From NCBI RefSeq assembly GCF_014196805.1, contig NZ_JACIEI010000007.1, positions 88,020 to 152,019 on the forward strand: a stretch of DNA of 64,000 nucleotides. The letters run 5' to 3'. Every line of letters starts with the position of its first letter. The stretch's first letter is position 1. The notes under the pieces are model-generated. The model was given only the letters and a program-made list of their open reading frames with translations, had not been told where the DNA came from and did no database searches. The stretch comes from Sulfitobacter undariae. GTDB lineage: Bacteria; Pseudomonadota; Alphaproteobacteria; Rhodobacterales; Rhodobacteraceae. A program made the translations under genes and the position numbers. Below, in pieces: positions 17,394 through 25,838 of the stretch.

Positions 17394-18602
17394 ATGGCCC
17401 GTTCCAATACCAACACCACCTACGGCAGCGTCACCCGCTGCTTTCACTGGCTCACGGCTTTGCTGATCCTCACCCTTATTCCAGTAGGCATCATGGCCGC
17501 CGATATGCCCTTTGACACCTCCGAACAGTTGACCCGCAAAGCGTGGCTGTTTTCACTCCATAAAACCCTTGGGATCGGCGTGTTTCTTGTGGCTTTGCTG
17601 CGCATCCTCTGGGCCATGACCCAGACCAAACCAGCCCCCTTGCACCCGAAACGCAAACTGGAAACTCTCGCCGCAGAGACCGTTCACTGGCTGCTTTATA
17701 GTTCGCTTGTGCTGGTGCCTTTGTCGGGCTGGGTACATCACGCCGCCACAACCGGATTCGCGCCAATCTGGTGGCCCTTGGGCCAAGACCTGCCCATGGT
17801 GCCAAAATCCGAAACAGTCGCCGCCTTTGCAGGCGGTGTGCATTGGGTCTTTGGCAAGGTGATGATTATCTCGCTTATCTTGCACATCGCAGGCGCGCTG
17901 AAACATCAGGTGGTGGATAAAGATGCGACATTGCGTAGAATGATCAACGGTGCCCCTGATCTGGGGCACCTGCCCGCTGCCCGCCACAGCGCAACACCTT
18001 TCTTTGCCGCCATAGCCCTTTGGGCAATAGCACTCGCCGCTGGTGGCAGTTTTGGTGTCTACGGCAGTCACAGCACCGCACCTACAGTTCAATCTGCGCA
18101 ACTGGCGGCAGTTTCATCCGACTGGACCGTCCAGACTGGCACCATCAGCATCGGGGTCACGCAATTCGGATCGGTTGTTCAAGGCAGCTTCAACGATTGG
18201 ACAGCAAACATCAGCTATGATCCTGAAATCACCCAAGGCACAGCGGGCATGGTCGAGGTCACCATCGCCATCGGCTCGCTCACTCTGGGGTCCGTCACGG
18301 ATCAGGCCATGGGGCCTGACTATTTCGATGCGACGCAGTTCCAAACGGCAATCTTTAAGGCAGACATCATCGCCGCCGACGGCCTGATAGCCCAAGGCAC
18401 GCTGACCCTAAAAGGCCAAACCATGCCGCTGTCCTTCCCGTTCACCCTAACCACAGATGCGCAAAGCACCCGCATGCAAGCTGACCTTGCGCTTGACAGA
18501 CGCAGCTTTGGTATCGGGGATAATATGGCGGATGAAAGCTCGCTTGGTTTTAACGTAGGCGTCACCATCGACCTGACAGCCAGCCGCACACCCGCGGAAT
18601 AA
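17394..18602 (+). CDS. Cytochrome b561-YceI fusion protein
   Basis: A 402-residue two-domain protein. Residues 1 to about 185 are a cytochrome b561 domain with four membrane segments and haem-ligand histidines (RCFHWLTALL, FSLHKTLGIG, LSGWVHHAAT, ILHIAGALKH). A fifth hydrophobic segment near 205 (FFAAIALWAIALAAG) leads to a periplasmic YceI lipocalin-like domain (residues about 235-400). b561 domains move electrons across the membrane; YceI domains bind isoprenoid-type lipids. A separate YceI protein follows on the opposite strand, so both may act on one quinone-like ligand (inference). Confidence 0.9.
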   Translation: MARSNTNTTYGSVTRCFHWLTALLILTLIPVGIMAADMPFDTSEQLTRKAWLFSLHKTLGIGVFLVALLRILWAMTQTKPAPLHPKRKLETLAAETVHWLLYSSLVLVPLSGWVHHAATTGFAPIWWPLGQDLPMVPKSETVAAFAGGVHWVFGKVMIISLILHIAGALKHQVVDKDATLRRMINGAPDLGHLPAARHSATPFFAAIALWAIALAAGGSFGVYGSHSTAPTVQSAQLAAVSSDWTVQTGTISIGVTQFGSVVQGSFNDWTANISYDPEITQGTAGMVEVTIAIGSLTLGSVTDQAMGPDYFDATQFQTAIFKADIIAADGLIAQGTLTLKGQTMPLSFPFTLTTDAQSTRMQADLALDRRSFGIGDNMADESSLGFNVGVTIDLTASRTPAE

Positions 18603-18632
18603 AAAAGCCGCGGGGAGCTTCCTCCCCGCGGC
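18603..18632 (-). terminator. Intrinsic terminator between convergent cytochrome and yceI genes
   Basis: A 10-bp stem GCCGCGGGGA / TCCCCGCGGC (18607-18616, 18623-18632). A T6 run follows on the minus strand, so it primarily ends the yceI transcript, and the stem may also stop the plus-strand gene. Confidence 0.85.
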
Positions 18633-18656
18633 CAAATCTTCACAATCTAGAAGAGC

Positions 18657-19226
18657 TTATTCAGCTTTCATCGCTTCCAGAGAAATCTTCACTTGGACTT
18701 CATCACCGACGAAGGGCGCGAATTTATCCACACCAAATTCAGACCGCAGCAAAGTTGTAGTGGCATCAAACCCTGCCCAAGGCTTGCCCTGCATCGGGTG
18801 ATCGCCCGTCTGGTTCAGCTTGGCATCAAGAACCACAGATTTGGTGATGTCATTCATGGTCAGATCACCCGTGATGTTGGCAGTATTTTCGCCCGTCACT
18901 TCGATCGCCGTTGAGGTGAATGTAATCATGTCCTCGTCAGTGGCACCAAAGAAATCATCCGTCATGAAGTGCGTGTCACGCTCTTCCCAACCTGTGAACA
19001 TGGATTTTGTCGGCATGGAGACACTTACCGAAGAATTTTCAGGGTTTTCCTGATCAAACATGATCTCGCCCTCAAATCCCGAAAACATGCCTGTCGTCGT
19101 AGAATAGCCAAGGTGATTATAAGTGAACACCACCTGGCTGTGGCTGGAATCAAGGGTGTATTTATCTGCGGCCATGCTCATGGAAGCAGTAGCTGAAAGC
19201 AAAGCGGCAAGTACGAGGGATTTCAT
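18657..19226 (-). CDS. YceI family periplasmic protein
   Basis: A 189-residue exported protein. The signal peptide MKSLVLAALLSATASMSMAA is followed by DKYTLDSSHSQVVFTYNHLG, the typical YceI start, and the domain repeats of the lipocalin-like barrel (MNDITKSVVLDAKL). Start ATG 19226 has GGAGTG upstream. Family members bind polyisoprenoid lipids in the periplasm. It faces the b561-YceI fusion, sharing a terminator. Confidence 0.92.
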   Translation of the reverse strand: MKSLVLAALLSATASMSMAADKYTLDSSHSQVVFTYNHLGYSTTTGMFSGFEGEIMFDQENPENSSVSVSMPTKSMFTGWEERDTHFMTDDFFGATDEDMITFTSTAIEVTGENTANITGDLTMNDITKSVVLDAKLNQTGDHPMQGKPWAGFDATTTLLRSEFGVDKFAPFVGDEVQVKISLEAMKAE

Positions 19227-19356
19227 AGGAACACTCCGGATAAGATTAAACATCCCACCTAAATGGTGTGTTCTTCGACATAATCAAACTCCGCACCACC
19301 AAACATGGGCTGCGCGTAGATGAACACACAAGTATGTGACCTAAAACTTGTGTGGC

Positions 19357-19845
19357 TTAGTCGAGCTTGCCGGCCGTGCGCAAAGCGTGAAGTAAATGAG
19401 CATGTGCTGTCGCATTGCTCAAAGTTACCTGCGCCAGAAACTGCCCCCCCGCTTCCCAAAAGGAAATGCTACGGCCATTTAACTCGGCACTCTGTAAATC
19501 CGCAAAGCTGCAACTTTTAATCACTCGCCTTCCAGACTCTTCACAGACCAAACGCACCTCAGCGCGCGCGATGTCCAACTCGACCGTCGGCGCGACAGGT
19601 GGCGTCGCAGATTGCCAGCACCCAACAGCCACCAAACCCGAGAAAATACTCAGCGCCAGTTTGAACAACATCACGTCACTTTCCCACGATGCGCCGGGGG
19701 CTAGCCAGATGAGTACAGTGATCAGCGCGAAACTTATTGCGCTAAAACGGAATGCAACACGCCCAAGAAACCGAGATCCATCCAAAACCTGCACGGACGT
19801 TGACGCCGAAGGCCGTTCGAATTTAAAATCGGTTGCTATTGTCAT
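19357..19845 (-). CDS. Small membrane protein of unknown function
   Basis: A 162-residue protein that I do not recognise. It starts MTIATDFKFERPSASTSVQV and has two hydrophobic segments (FSAISFALITVLIWLAPG and LALSIFSGLVAVGCW). A soluble C-terminal domain rich in beta strands follows (VELDIARAEVRLVCEESGRR), ending HLLHALRTAGKLD. GGAGAGCAGCCC precedes the start. Similar short two-helix proteins with a PH-like tail are common in Roseobacters, but no function can be given. Confidence 0.7.
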   Translation of the reverse strand: MTIATDFKFERPSASTSVQVLDGSRFLGRVAFRFSAISFALITVLIWLAPGASWESDVMLFKLALSIFSGLVAVGCWQSATPPVAPTVELDIARAEVRLVCEESGRRVIKSCSFADLQSAELNGRSISFWEAGGQFLAQVTLSNATAHAHLLHALRTAGKLD

Positions 19846-20138
19846 GGGCTGCTCTCCTACTGTCTGAAACAGTTTGTGCACTGCAATCTGGACCAAAACA
19901 GGGCACACAGTGGGCATGGTCTGGGCGAATGGCGTATTGAATGTAGCCCATTTCTGACCCAGCTTTGCGAATTTTCTGAATCCTATTCATGGACGGCGTC
20001 AAGTAATATTGGCCAAAACATCAAGCCTCTCAAGCCCAAGCCAGACTATCGGCGTGCGTGCAGCTAAGTCCGGTACGCTGGGCCCTTCCAAAAAGGGTGG
20101 TTTTGGGAGGGGGTAAGTGAACTCGTTTTAGGGAAGCC
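19846..20138. other. Intergenic stretch, nothing convincing
   Basis: About 290 bp between the small membrane protein and the decayed glutaredoxin-like gene. No open frame with coding character, no tRNA or clear repeat was seen. It probably holds the promoter of the membrane protein and eroded sequence. Confidence 0.4.
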
Positions 20139-20406
20139 ACACTTTACCGGATGGTGATGACGGATCACATGTGCCCTTACGGGATGAAATCCAAGGTTCT
20201 GTTGGAGCGTCAGGGGTATGTTATTGATGACCAACACCTGACCAGCCGCGACGCAGTGGATGCGTTCAAGGCTGTCTATATCGACAAGCGTGAACTGAAA
20301 TGCGCATGTGTCGGGGGGTAACAACAAGGTGCCGCTTGGCTTTGTGTCGCTGACAGAAAACCTGATGATGATCGGTATCGCCGTCTGGATGCTTGCGACG
20401 ATGTGA
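20139..20406 (+). pseudogene. Remnant of glutaredoxin-MauE-like membrane protein
   Basis: The plus frame reads LYRMVMTDHMCPYGMKSKVL then LERQGYVIDDQHLTSRDA, a glutaredoxin-like N-terminus with a changed CPYG motif. It then jumps straight to FKAVYIDKRELKCACVGG. An in-frame TAA at 20319 follows a run of six G. Dropping one G restores NNKVPLGFVSLTENLMMIG up to a TGA at 20404. As I recall the family, intact homologues have membrane helices between these two parts, so the remnant carries an internal deletion plus a +1 frameshift. Such genes often accompany copper or mercury genes; the adjacent multicopper oxidase fits. Confidence 0.7.
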
Positions 20407-20461
20407 AAATCAGGCTGACGGGGTAGGATATCCCGCCAGCCTGACTCAGTTAGTGTTTATA

Positions 20462-21937
20462 TCAGGCTGTAACGGCAAATTCTGTCATCATGCCGGTGGA
20501 GAGGTGCGGCATGTGGTGGCAATGTAGCATCCAGCGCGCGGCCTCGCCCGCATCCAACGCAACCGTAACCATCGCCATCGGCGGGACATAGACCGTGTCG
20601 CGGAAAGCGCCGTTAATGGCACGCCCGTTCACATTCACCACCTGAAACACATGCCCGTGTAAATGTATCGGATGTCCCATCATCGACATGTTGTGGAATG
20701 TCAGATGTACTCTCTCGCCTGAGGTGGCGATGATTGGGATGTGACTGCCCCAAACCTGTCCGTTGATCGTCCAAACGTAGGGCTGCATTGTGCCGCCCAG
20801 CATGATCATATGAGAGCGATCCACCGGGCGCGGCGCGAGCGGGGCTGTCGCCGCCCGAAGTGAAACCTCCTGTGCCAGATCAATATCAAACGCGTCGCTT
20901 TCAGTTTCTCCAAGATCTTCGATCCGACGTATTTCTGCGCCTTTGGTCGCAAGAATAAGGCCCGTGCGTTCGCGTGCGCCTTCGCGCAATGCAAGTATAG
21001 GGAAGCCCCCTGCACCCGGCAGATCAATTTCCAAATCAAGCCGCTGCGCCATTGCTATGCCAAAACGTGTGCCCGCCATCGGCTCCACAGGATGGCCATC
21101 CACCGCCACAAGCCGCGCAGCCACACCGCCCGTATCGATCCAAAATACTGTCGCCGCAGAGGCATTGATCACCCGCAGCAAGATGCGCCCCTTAGGTTCA
21201 ACCGCGATCACCTCTGGGTCGGCAAGCGTGCGGTCATTGGCAAGATAGGCGTCGAAATCAAAGTCGTTCAGGTCCATGGCCATCCCGCCCATGTTCATCT
21301 GCCCACCTTCCATCATCGCCGACATGTCCATGCCGGAATGATCCATACCCGCCATGTCGCTTTGCTCGCCCATACTGCTCATATCATGCTGTGCGGCCCC
21401 GTTTGTGATCTCGGCCAAGACCTCCTCAGCAGGTTTAAACGCGAAATCATGCAAGAACATCACGACCTCTTGCCGATCCGCAGTCAAATCCTCTGGCCGT
21501 CTCACGATCAGCGGCGCAGCGAGAAGGCTCATCTCTTGGACAGGCACATGGCTGTGCATCCAAAACGTGCCGGGCAAGGTCGCATAATCGTAGCTGCGCA
21601 TTTCACCGGGTGTTAGCATCGGCATCGGCAGGTTAGGCACACCATCTTGCACATTGGGGGGAATTTGCCCGTGCCAATGGATAATGGTTTCCTCATCCAG
21701 AGCATTGGTCAGGTCCACCTGAAATCTCTGACCGGGATCAAGCACCAGTCCTTGTTTTCCGGCCCCATTTGTTATGCCCATAACCGTGGCAGCACGGCCA
21801 TTCACCTCGATCACGCGCGTCGTCGCGGTTAGAGAAAGTGGCGAGCCTTGTGCAAAGCCCCTGTGCGGCAAGGCAGTTGTTGCAGCCATAGCTGTTGATG
21901 CAGCCAAAAAGCCGCGGCGTGTTAGATCATGTTTCAT
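20462..21937 (-). CDS. Multicopper oxidase, CueO/CopA-like
   Basis: A 491-residue exported oxidase. The twin-arginine signal is TRRGFLAASTAMAATTALPH. The copper ligand motifs are in order: IIHWHGQIPP, FWMHSHVPVQ, HPIHLHGHVFQV and WMLHCHHMPHLSTGMM. A Met/His-rich insert around residues 195-225 (MAGMDHSGMDMSAMM) is typical of cuprous oxidases of copper tolerance systems. It likely oxidises Cu(I) in the periplasm. A small exported Cys/Met/His-rich protein is encoded 73 nt upstream on the same strand, probably in one operon. Confidence 0.93.
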   Translation of the reverse strand: MKHDLTRRGFLAASTAMAATTALPHRGFAQGSPLSLTATTRVIEVNGRAATVMGITNGAGKQGLVLDPGQRFQVDLTNALDEETIIHWHGQIPPNVQDGVPNLPMPMLTPGEMRSYDYATLPGTFWMHSHVPVQEMSLLAAPLIVRRPEDLTADRQEVVMFLHDFAFKPAEEVLAEITNGAAQHDMSSMGEQSDMAGMDHSGMDMSAMMEGGQMNMGGMAMDLNDFDFDAYLANDRTLADPEVIAVEPKGRILLRVINASAATVFWIDTGGVAARLVAVDGHPVEPMAGTRFGIAMAQRLDLEIDLPGAGGFPILALREGARERTGLILATKGAEIRRIEDLGETESDAFDIDLAQEVSLRAATAPLAPRPVDRSHMIMLGGTMQPYVWTINGQVWGSHIPIIATSGERVHLTFHNMSMMGHPIHLHGHVFQVVNVNGRAINGAFRDTVYVPPMAMVTVALDAGEAARWMLHCHHMPHLSTGMMTEFAVTA

Positions 21938-22010
21938 CGTAAAATTCCATTATACCCCGCTGAGGGGTGCATCACTTTGGAGCCGTTATTTGGCCCCGCC
22001 AGTCAAACGT

Positions 22011-22355
22011 TCAAACAGACTGTGGAGGCCGATCAGCGGTTTCCCCCGACCATCCACGCAAAATGCGAGACATTGGGATACGAAGCGCGGAAGGCTGCAA
22101 TGCAAACGGGGTCTGTACGGAGGCCGTGAGCCAAGTGGCAATTGACCCCATGCAGGCAATTGCACATGCTCCAGTCATAGCTTGCTCACACGACCCGCCA
22201 TGTCCACTCGCCATTGCGTCATCGTGCATAGTGGTTTTTTGAGTGTGACACGTGACCGACATTACTTGTGAGGACTCGGCCATTGCCGCATGCGGCGGGG
22301 AGCCGAACAAAGCGACGGAAACCAGCAGTAGGAAGGTAAAAAAATAATGTGTCAT
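22011..22355 (-). CDS. Small exported Cys/His/Met-rich protein, possibly copper-related
   Basis: A 114-residue protein with a signal peptide (MTHYFFTFLLLVSVALFG, cleavage near PHAAMA). The mature part has CHTQKTTMHDDAMASGHGG and CEQAMTGACAIACMG, giving four or five Cys plus His and Met. The composition and its place upstream of a multicopper oxidase suggest periplasmic copper binding, but no family was recognised. The C-terminal half (ALRIPMSRILRGWSGETAD) resembles the tail of small proteins found next to CopA/CopB genes in other Proteobacteria. Confidence 0.6.
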   Translation of the reverse strand: MTHYFFTFLLLVSVALFGSPPHAAMAESSQVMSVTCHTQKTTMHDDAMASGHGGSCEQAMTGACAIACMGSIATWLTASVQTPFALQPSALRIPMSRILRGWSGETADRPPQSV

Positions 22356-22368
22356 CGGTTCCGTCGGT

Positions 22369-22401
22369 AGTATGCCCCATAACCTATGGTATATTGGTCA
22401 A
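22369..22401 (-). promoter_or_regulatory. Candidate promoter/operator of the copper oxidase operon
   Basis: On the minus strand TTGACC (22401-22396) is followed 21 nt later by CATACT (22374-22369). Between them lies a perfect dyad CCATA-N3-TATGG (22377-22389). The long spacer with a central dyad is reminiscent of MerR-family promoters such as CueR targets, although the usual ACCTTCC half-site is absent. Confidence 0.3.
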
Positions 22402-22833
22402 TAGTACAACGATCTAAGGTTTCAACCAACCTTCGCAGCGCACGCCTTAAACGCTTGTTCTTGGCACAGCCGCAAACCACCTCGACTAACGTTGCCAAAA
22501 ACCCCGTTCAAAACCCAAGTAATTGTTGAAGGCATTTGCCTGACCGCGATAGCAGCACTCTGCATGAGATTCAGAATCAATATTAAGGGCCAGATCTACA
22601 GCTTGTTTCAATTAAGAAAGTTGTTGACGCAAAGCTGAAAGTCCATTGTCGTCCAACATGCATGAAGACGCCACATCACCCAAACAACGACATCCCCGCT
22701 TGCGCCACGCCCAAAACGGTGTATATGCGGTGCTTCCTTTGTAAGACGATTAAACCGCGCAGACTCTCGTGGTGGGGCCGCAAAGGATCATTGCCCTGCC
22801 TATGAAATGCGCCTTGAAATAAGTGGAGCAAAC
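22402..22833. other. Intergenic region upstream of rpsF
   Basis: About 430 bp without a coding frame of convincing character on either strand. It should contain the rpsF promoter; a TTGACG at about 22624 is one candidate -35 element. No repeat, tRNA or IS end was seen. Confidence 0.4.
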
Positions 22834-23187
22834 ATGCCGCTATATGAGCATGTGATGATCGCGCGTCAGGACTTGTCCAATACACAAGCCGAAGGCCTCA
22901 TCGAACATTTTGGTACAGTTCTGTCCGACAACGGCGGAGCACTCGTGGATAGCGAGTACTGGGGCGTCAAAACGATGGCCTATAAAATCAACAAGAACCG
23001 CAAAGGCCACTATGCCTTCTTGCGCTCTGATGCACCGGCAACTGCCGTGCAAGAGATGGAACGCCTGATGCGTCTGCACGACGATGTTATGCGTGTTCTG
23101 ACCATCAAAGTTGATGCGCACAAAGAGCTGCCATCGGTTCAGATGCAAAAACGTGACGAGCGCCCAGAGCGCCGTGAACGTCGCTGA
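22834..23187 (+). CDS. rpsF: 30S ribosomal protein bS6
   Basis: A 117-residue bS6 protein starting MPLYEHVMIARQDLSNTQAE, with YWGVKTMAYKINKNRKGHYA in the centre. The start at 22834 has GTGGAG upstream; an upstream in-frame ATG is unlikely. First gene of the conserved rpsF-rpsR-rplI operon. Confidence 0.97.
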   Translation: MPLYEHVMIARQDLSNTQAEGLIEHFGTVLSDNGGALVDSEYWGVKTMAYKINKNRKGHYAFLRSDAPATAVQEMERLMRLHDDVMRVLTIKVDAHKELPSVQMQKRDERPERRERR

Positions 23188-23215
23188 TTTTGGCTTGAGA
23201 AAAAGGACCTAAACC

Positions 23216-23443
23216 ATGGCTGCAAAACCATTTTTCCGCCGTCGCAAAGTGTGCCCCTTCTCGGGTGATAACGCTCCGGCGATCGACTACAAAGACACAC
23301 GTCTTCTGCAACGCTACATCTCCGAGCGTGGCAAAATCGTGCCTTCCCGTATCACCGCAGTATCTGCGAAAAAGCAGCGTGAATTGGCCCGTGCCATCAA
23401 ACGCGCCCGCTTCCTCGCCCTGCTGCCCTATGCTGTAAACTAA
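23216..23443 (+). CDS. rpsR: 30S ribosomal protein bS18
   Basis: A 75-residue bS18 protein ([20 protein letters not shown], ending [14 protein letters not shown]). It binds next to bS6 on the small subunit platform. It follows rpsF by 28 nt and precedes rplI by 12 nt. Confidence 0.98.
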   Translation: MAAKPFFRRRKVCPFSGDNAPAIDYKDTRLLQRYISERGKIVPSRITAVSAKKQRELARAIKRARFLALLPYAVN

Positions 23444-23455
23444 GGAGCAGAGATC

Positions 23456-24067
23456 ATGAAAGTTATCCTTCTCCAACGTGTTGCGAAACTGGGCCAAATG
23501 GGTGACGTCGTTGACGTTAAGCCAGGCCATGCACGCAACTTCTTGCTGCCACAGCAAAAAGCTCTGACCGCCTCCAAAGCAAACATCGAAGCTTTTGAAG
23601 GTCAGAAAGCACAGCTCGAAGCACAGAACCTCGAAACCAAAGCAGAAGCCGAAGCAATGGCCGAACGTCTTGGTGGCCAGCAGTTCGTTGTGATTCGTTC
23701 CGCTTCCGACGCAGGCGCGCTTTACGGTTCCGTTACAACACGTGACGCATCCGATGCCGCAACTGCCGAAGGCTTCACCGTTGACCGCAAGCAGGTCGTT
23801 TTGATCGCGCCTATCAAATACTTGGGCATCCACGAAGTGAAGGTTATTCTTCACCCAGAGGTTGAAGCGACAATCGAGATGAACGTTGCACGTTCACCTG
23901 AAGAAGCTGAATTGCAAGCAGCCGGTAAATCCATTCAAGAACTCGCAGCGGAAGAAGAAGCCGCAGCAGAATTCGAGATTTCCGAACTGTTTGACGATCT
24001 CGGCTCCGCCGCGTCCGACGATGACGATGCAGAAGCGCCTGCCGCAGCTGCAGACGAAGAAGCTTAA
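23456..24067 (+). CDS. rplI: 50S ribosomal protein bL9
   Basis: A 203-residue bL9 protein. The N-terminal domain is [20 protein letters not shown], followed by the long connecting helix and the C-terminal domain. An acidic alanine-rich extension of about 50 residues ([20 protein letters not shown]) makes it longer than the usual 150, as is common in Rhodobacterales. A strong terminator follows. Confidence 0.97.
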   Translation: MKVILLQRVAKLGQMGDVVDVKPGHARNFLLPQQKALTASKANIEAFEGQKAQLEAQNLETKAEAEAMAERLGGQQFVVIRSASDAGALYGSVTTRDASDAATAEGFTVDRKQVVLIAPIKYLGIHEVKVILHPEVEATIEMNVARSPEEAELQAAGKSIQELAAEEEAAAEFEISELFDDLGSAASDDDDAEAPAAAADEEA

Positions 24068-24103
24068 GCTATCGCCAAAGCCTTTACTGGCTTTGACACA
24101 TAG

Positions 24104-24133
24104 AAACGCCGCGCATTTGCGCGGCGTTTTTTT
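24104..24133 (+). terminator. Intrinsic terminator of rpsF-rpsR-rplI
   Basis: Stem AAACGCCGCGC / GCGCGGCGTTT with an ATTT loop and a run of T. It lies 37 nt after the rplI stop. A smaller hairpin (AAAGCC/GGCTTT) sits just before it. Confidence 0.92.
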
Positions 24134-24205
24134 GTTGTTCGATGCAGCTTGTGTCAAATTATCAGCGCCATTGAGCAGCCCAAGTACCTGTTGTAGAAAT
24201 CGTAT

Positions 24206-24742
24206 ATGAAAATTCTCGCCATATCTGGCAGCACCCGTGCGGCCTCAACCAATACAGCGATGCTCAATGCGGTTGCACAACTCGCCAGCAATGGAATGAC
24301 AATAAACGTCTATTCCGATCTTGCTAGCCTACCAGTCTTTAATCCAGATGCCGAAGTTGAGCCACTGCCAGAATCTGTGAACAACCTGATAACCATGATC
24401 AAAGAAAACGATGGGATCATCATTTCCAGTCCCGAATATGTCAGAGCGATTCCTGGTGGGCTAAAAAATGCAATTGACTGGCTCGTCTCACGAGACGAAA
24501 TCATTGGAAAACCAATCGCGTTAATGCATGCTTCGCATCGAGGAGATGACATGCTGGCCCAACTGAGGCTTGTTCTTTCCACCGTCAGCGATGGGTTCAC
24601 TCCTCAGCATTTCCTTCGCCTCAAGCTCATGAATGTTGCGCCCGAAGATATCTCGCATGCGGTGCATCAATCGCCCAATTGCACAGATATCACAAAATTT
24701 CTGAATGGCTTTGCAAGCTACCTAAAGTCACAAATGGGGTGA
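24206..24742 (+). CDS. NADPH-dependent FMN reductase family protein
   Basis: A 178-residue flavodoxin-like protein. The FMN phosphate loop is ISGSTRAASTNTAML and the second motif SPEYVRAIPGGLKNAIDWLV, both typical of FMN_red/chromate reductase/azoreductase-type enzymes. The physiological electron acceptor is unknown. It stands alone between the ribosomal operon and a lipoprotein gene; codon use looks slightly more AT-rich than its neighbours. Confidence 0.88.
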   Translation: MKILAISGSTRAASTNTAMLNAVAQLASNGMTINVYSDLASLPVFNPDAEVEPLPESVNNLITMIKENDGIIISSPEYVRAIPGGLKNAIDWLVSRDEIIGKPIALMHASHRGDDMLAQLRLVLSTVSDGFTPQHFLRLKLMNVAPEDISHAVHQSPNCTDITKFLNGFASYLKSQMG

Positions 24743-24853
24743 CCAAAAGATGACCCGCGATACGCGGAAGCTCGCCACTGATGCGCTCCATTGTTGTAGC
24801 CGAATACGTTTTCGGACTAACGTCCCCCAAAATCAAACGATGTAGGACACCCA

Positions 24854-25333
24854 ATGGCCCGTTTGCCCCGCCGCACCTTTATGATCCTTGCGGCCAGCAG
24901 CGGCCTCGCAGCTTGCGCCGCAAGCCCATCTGAAACGCCCAGAGCAAAAAGCGCCCTGCCCCTATACCCGAATGAGACACGTGAATTGCGCGCCAGCATC
25001 AACCGCTGGGCAGATCACTATGAAATCCCCCGCAGCCTTGTGCACCGCCTCGCCATCCGCGAAAGCACCCACAACCCAGCGGCCCGCAATGGCCCGTATT
25101 ATGGCCTGCTGCAAATCCTGCCCCAGACCGCCCGCACCATGGGCTTTCGTGGAAAACCTAGCGATCTATTAGACGCCGATACCAACCTTAAATACGCTGG
25201 CAAATACCTGCGCGGCGCGTGGCTGTTGTCAGATGGCGATCAAGCAACCGCCATCCAATGGTATGCGCGCGGCTATTACTATGAGGCCAAACGCCGTGGC
25301 ATGTTAGTAGAGACCGGCCTGCGCCCTGCCTAA
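24854..25333 (+). CDS. Lytic transglycosylase domain lipoprotein
   Basis: A 159-residue protein with a lipoprotein-type signal (RRTFMILAASSGLAACAAS). An SLT-type domain follows: the catalytic Glu is in HRLAIRESTHNPAARNG, then YYGLLQILPQTARTMGF. It is a compact peptidoglycan lyase, shorter than classical Slt70/MltC. The stop overlaps that of the convergent VOC gene by 4 nt. Confidence 0.88.
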   Translation: MARLPRRTFMILAASSGLAACAASPSETPRAKSALPLYPNETRELRASINRWADHYEIPRSLVHRLAIRESTHNPAARNGPYYGLLQILPQTARTMGFRGKPSDLLDADTNLKYAGKYLRGAWLLSDGDQATAIQWYARGYYYEAKRRGMLVETGLRPA

Positions 25334-25713
25334 GACGCCGTGTGGCAAACCGCCTCCACGTTGTTGCCATCAGGGTCCAACAGAAACGCACCGTAATAAT
25401 CAGGGTGGTAATGTGGCCGCGGCCCCGGAGCGCCGTTATCACGCCCGCCAGCAGCCAATCCAGCCGCATAGAACGCGTCTACAGCGGCACGGTCCGCTGC
25501 CTCAAAGGCAATATGCACAGGTGGCGTCATAGCGGCCCCCTCATTCAGCCAGAACCTTGGCCGATCCGTGCCAAAACTCCCGACCTTGACGCCTTTGGTG
25601 TGCTCTGGCGGGGCCATCATCATAAACGTGATGCCCAAAGGCGCAAAAGCCGCATCAAAAAATGCTTTTGATTTGTCAAAATCTGTAACGCTGTAACCGG
25701 TATGGTCAATCAT
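25330..25713 (-). CDS. VOC family (glyoxalase-like) protein
   Basis: A 127-residue vicinal-oxygen-chelate protein: MIDHTGYSVTDFDKSKAFFD, central PPVHIAFEAADRAAVDAFY, and the C-terminal metal-site region YYGAFLLDPDGNNVEAVCH. The His, His and Glu metal ligands are present in these blocks. Substrate unknown. It ends convergently with the transglycosylase gene. Confidence 0.88.
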   Translation of the reverse strand: MIDHTGYSVTDFDKSKAFFDAAFAPLGITFMMMAPPEHTKGVKVGSFGTDRPRFWLNEGAAMTPPVHIAFEAADRAAVDAFYAAGLAAGGRDNGAPGPRPHYHPDYYGAFLLDPDGNNVEAVCHTAS

Positions 25714-25781
25714 CTGAAATCTCCCTCAAGCTGATAAGGAAAGATGTATCAGCCCCTACTGACACAACCCGTCAGCAGCAC

Positions 25782-25812
25782 AAAAAGGGCCGCCCTGCTT
25801 CCAGAGCGGCCC
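25782..25812 (-). terminator. Intrinsic terminator of trigger factor gene
   Basis: On the minus strand GGGCCGC, a 12-nt loop, GCGGCCC then TTTTT, located 27 nt after the tig stop. Confidence 0.85.
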
Positions 25813-25838
25813 GACCATTCCCTAAAAGGGGAAGTGGT

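Noticed and set aside
20064..20327. 87-codon minus-strand frame
   Set aside because: It lies opposite the recognisable glutaredoxin/MauE-like remnant, so it is the reverse complement of that pseudogene.
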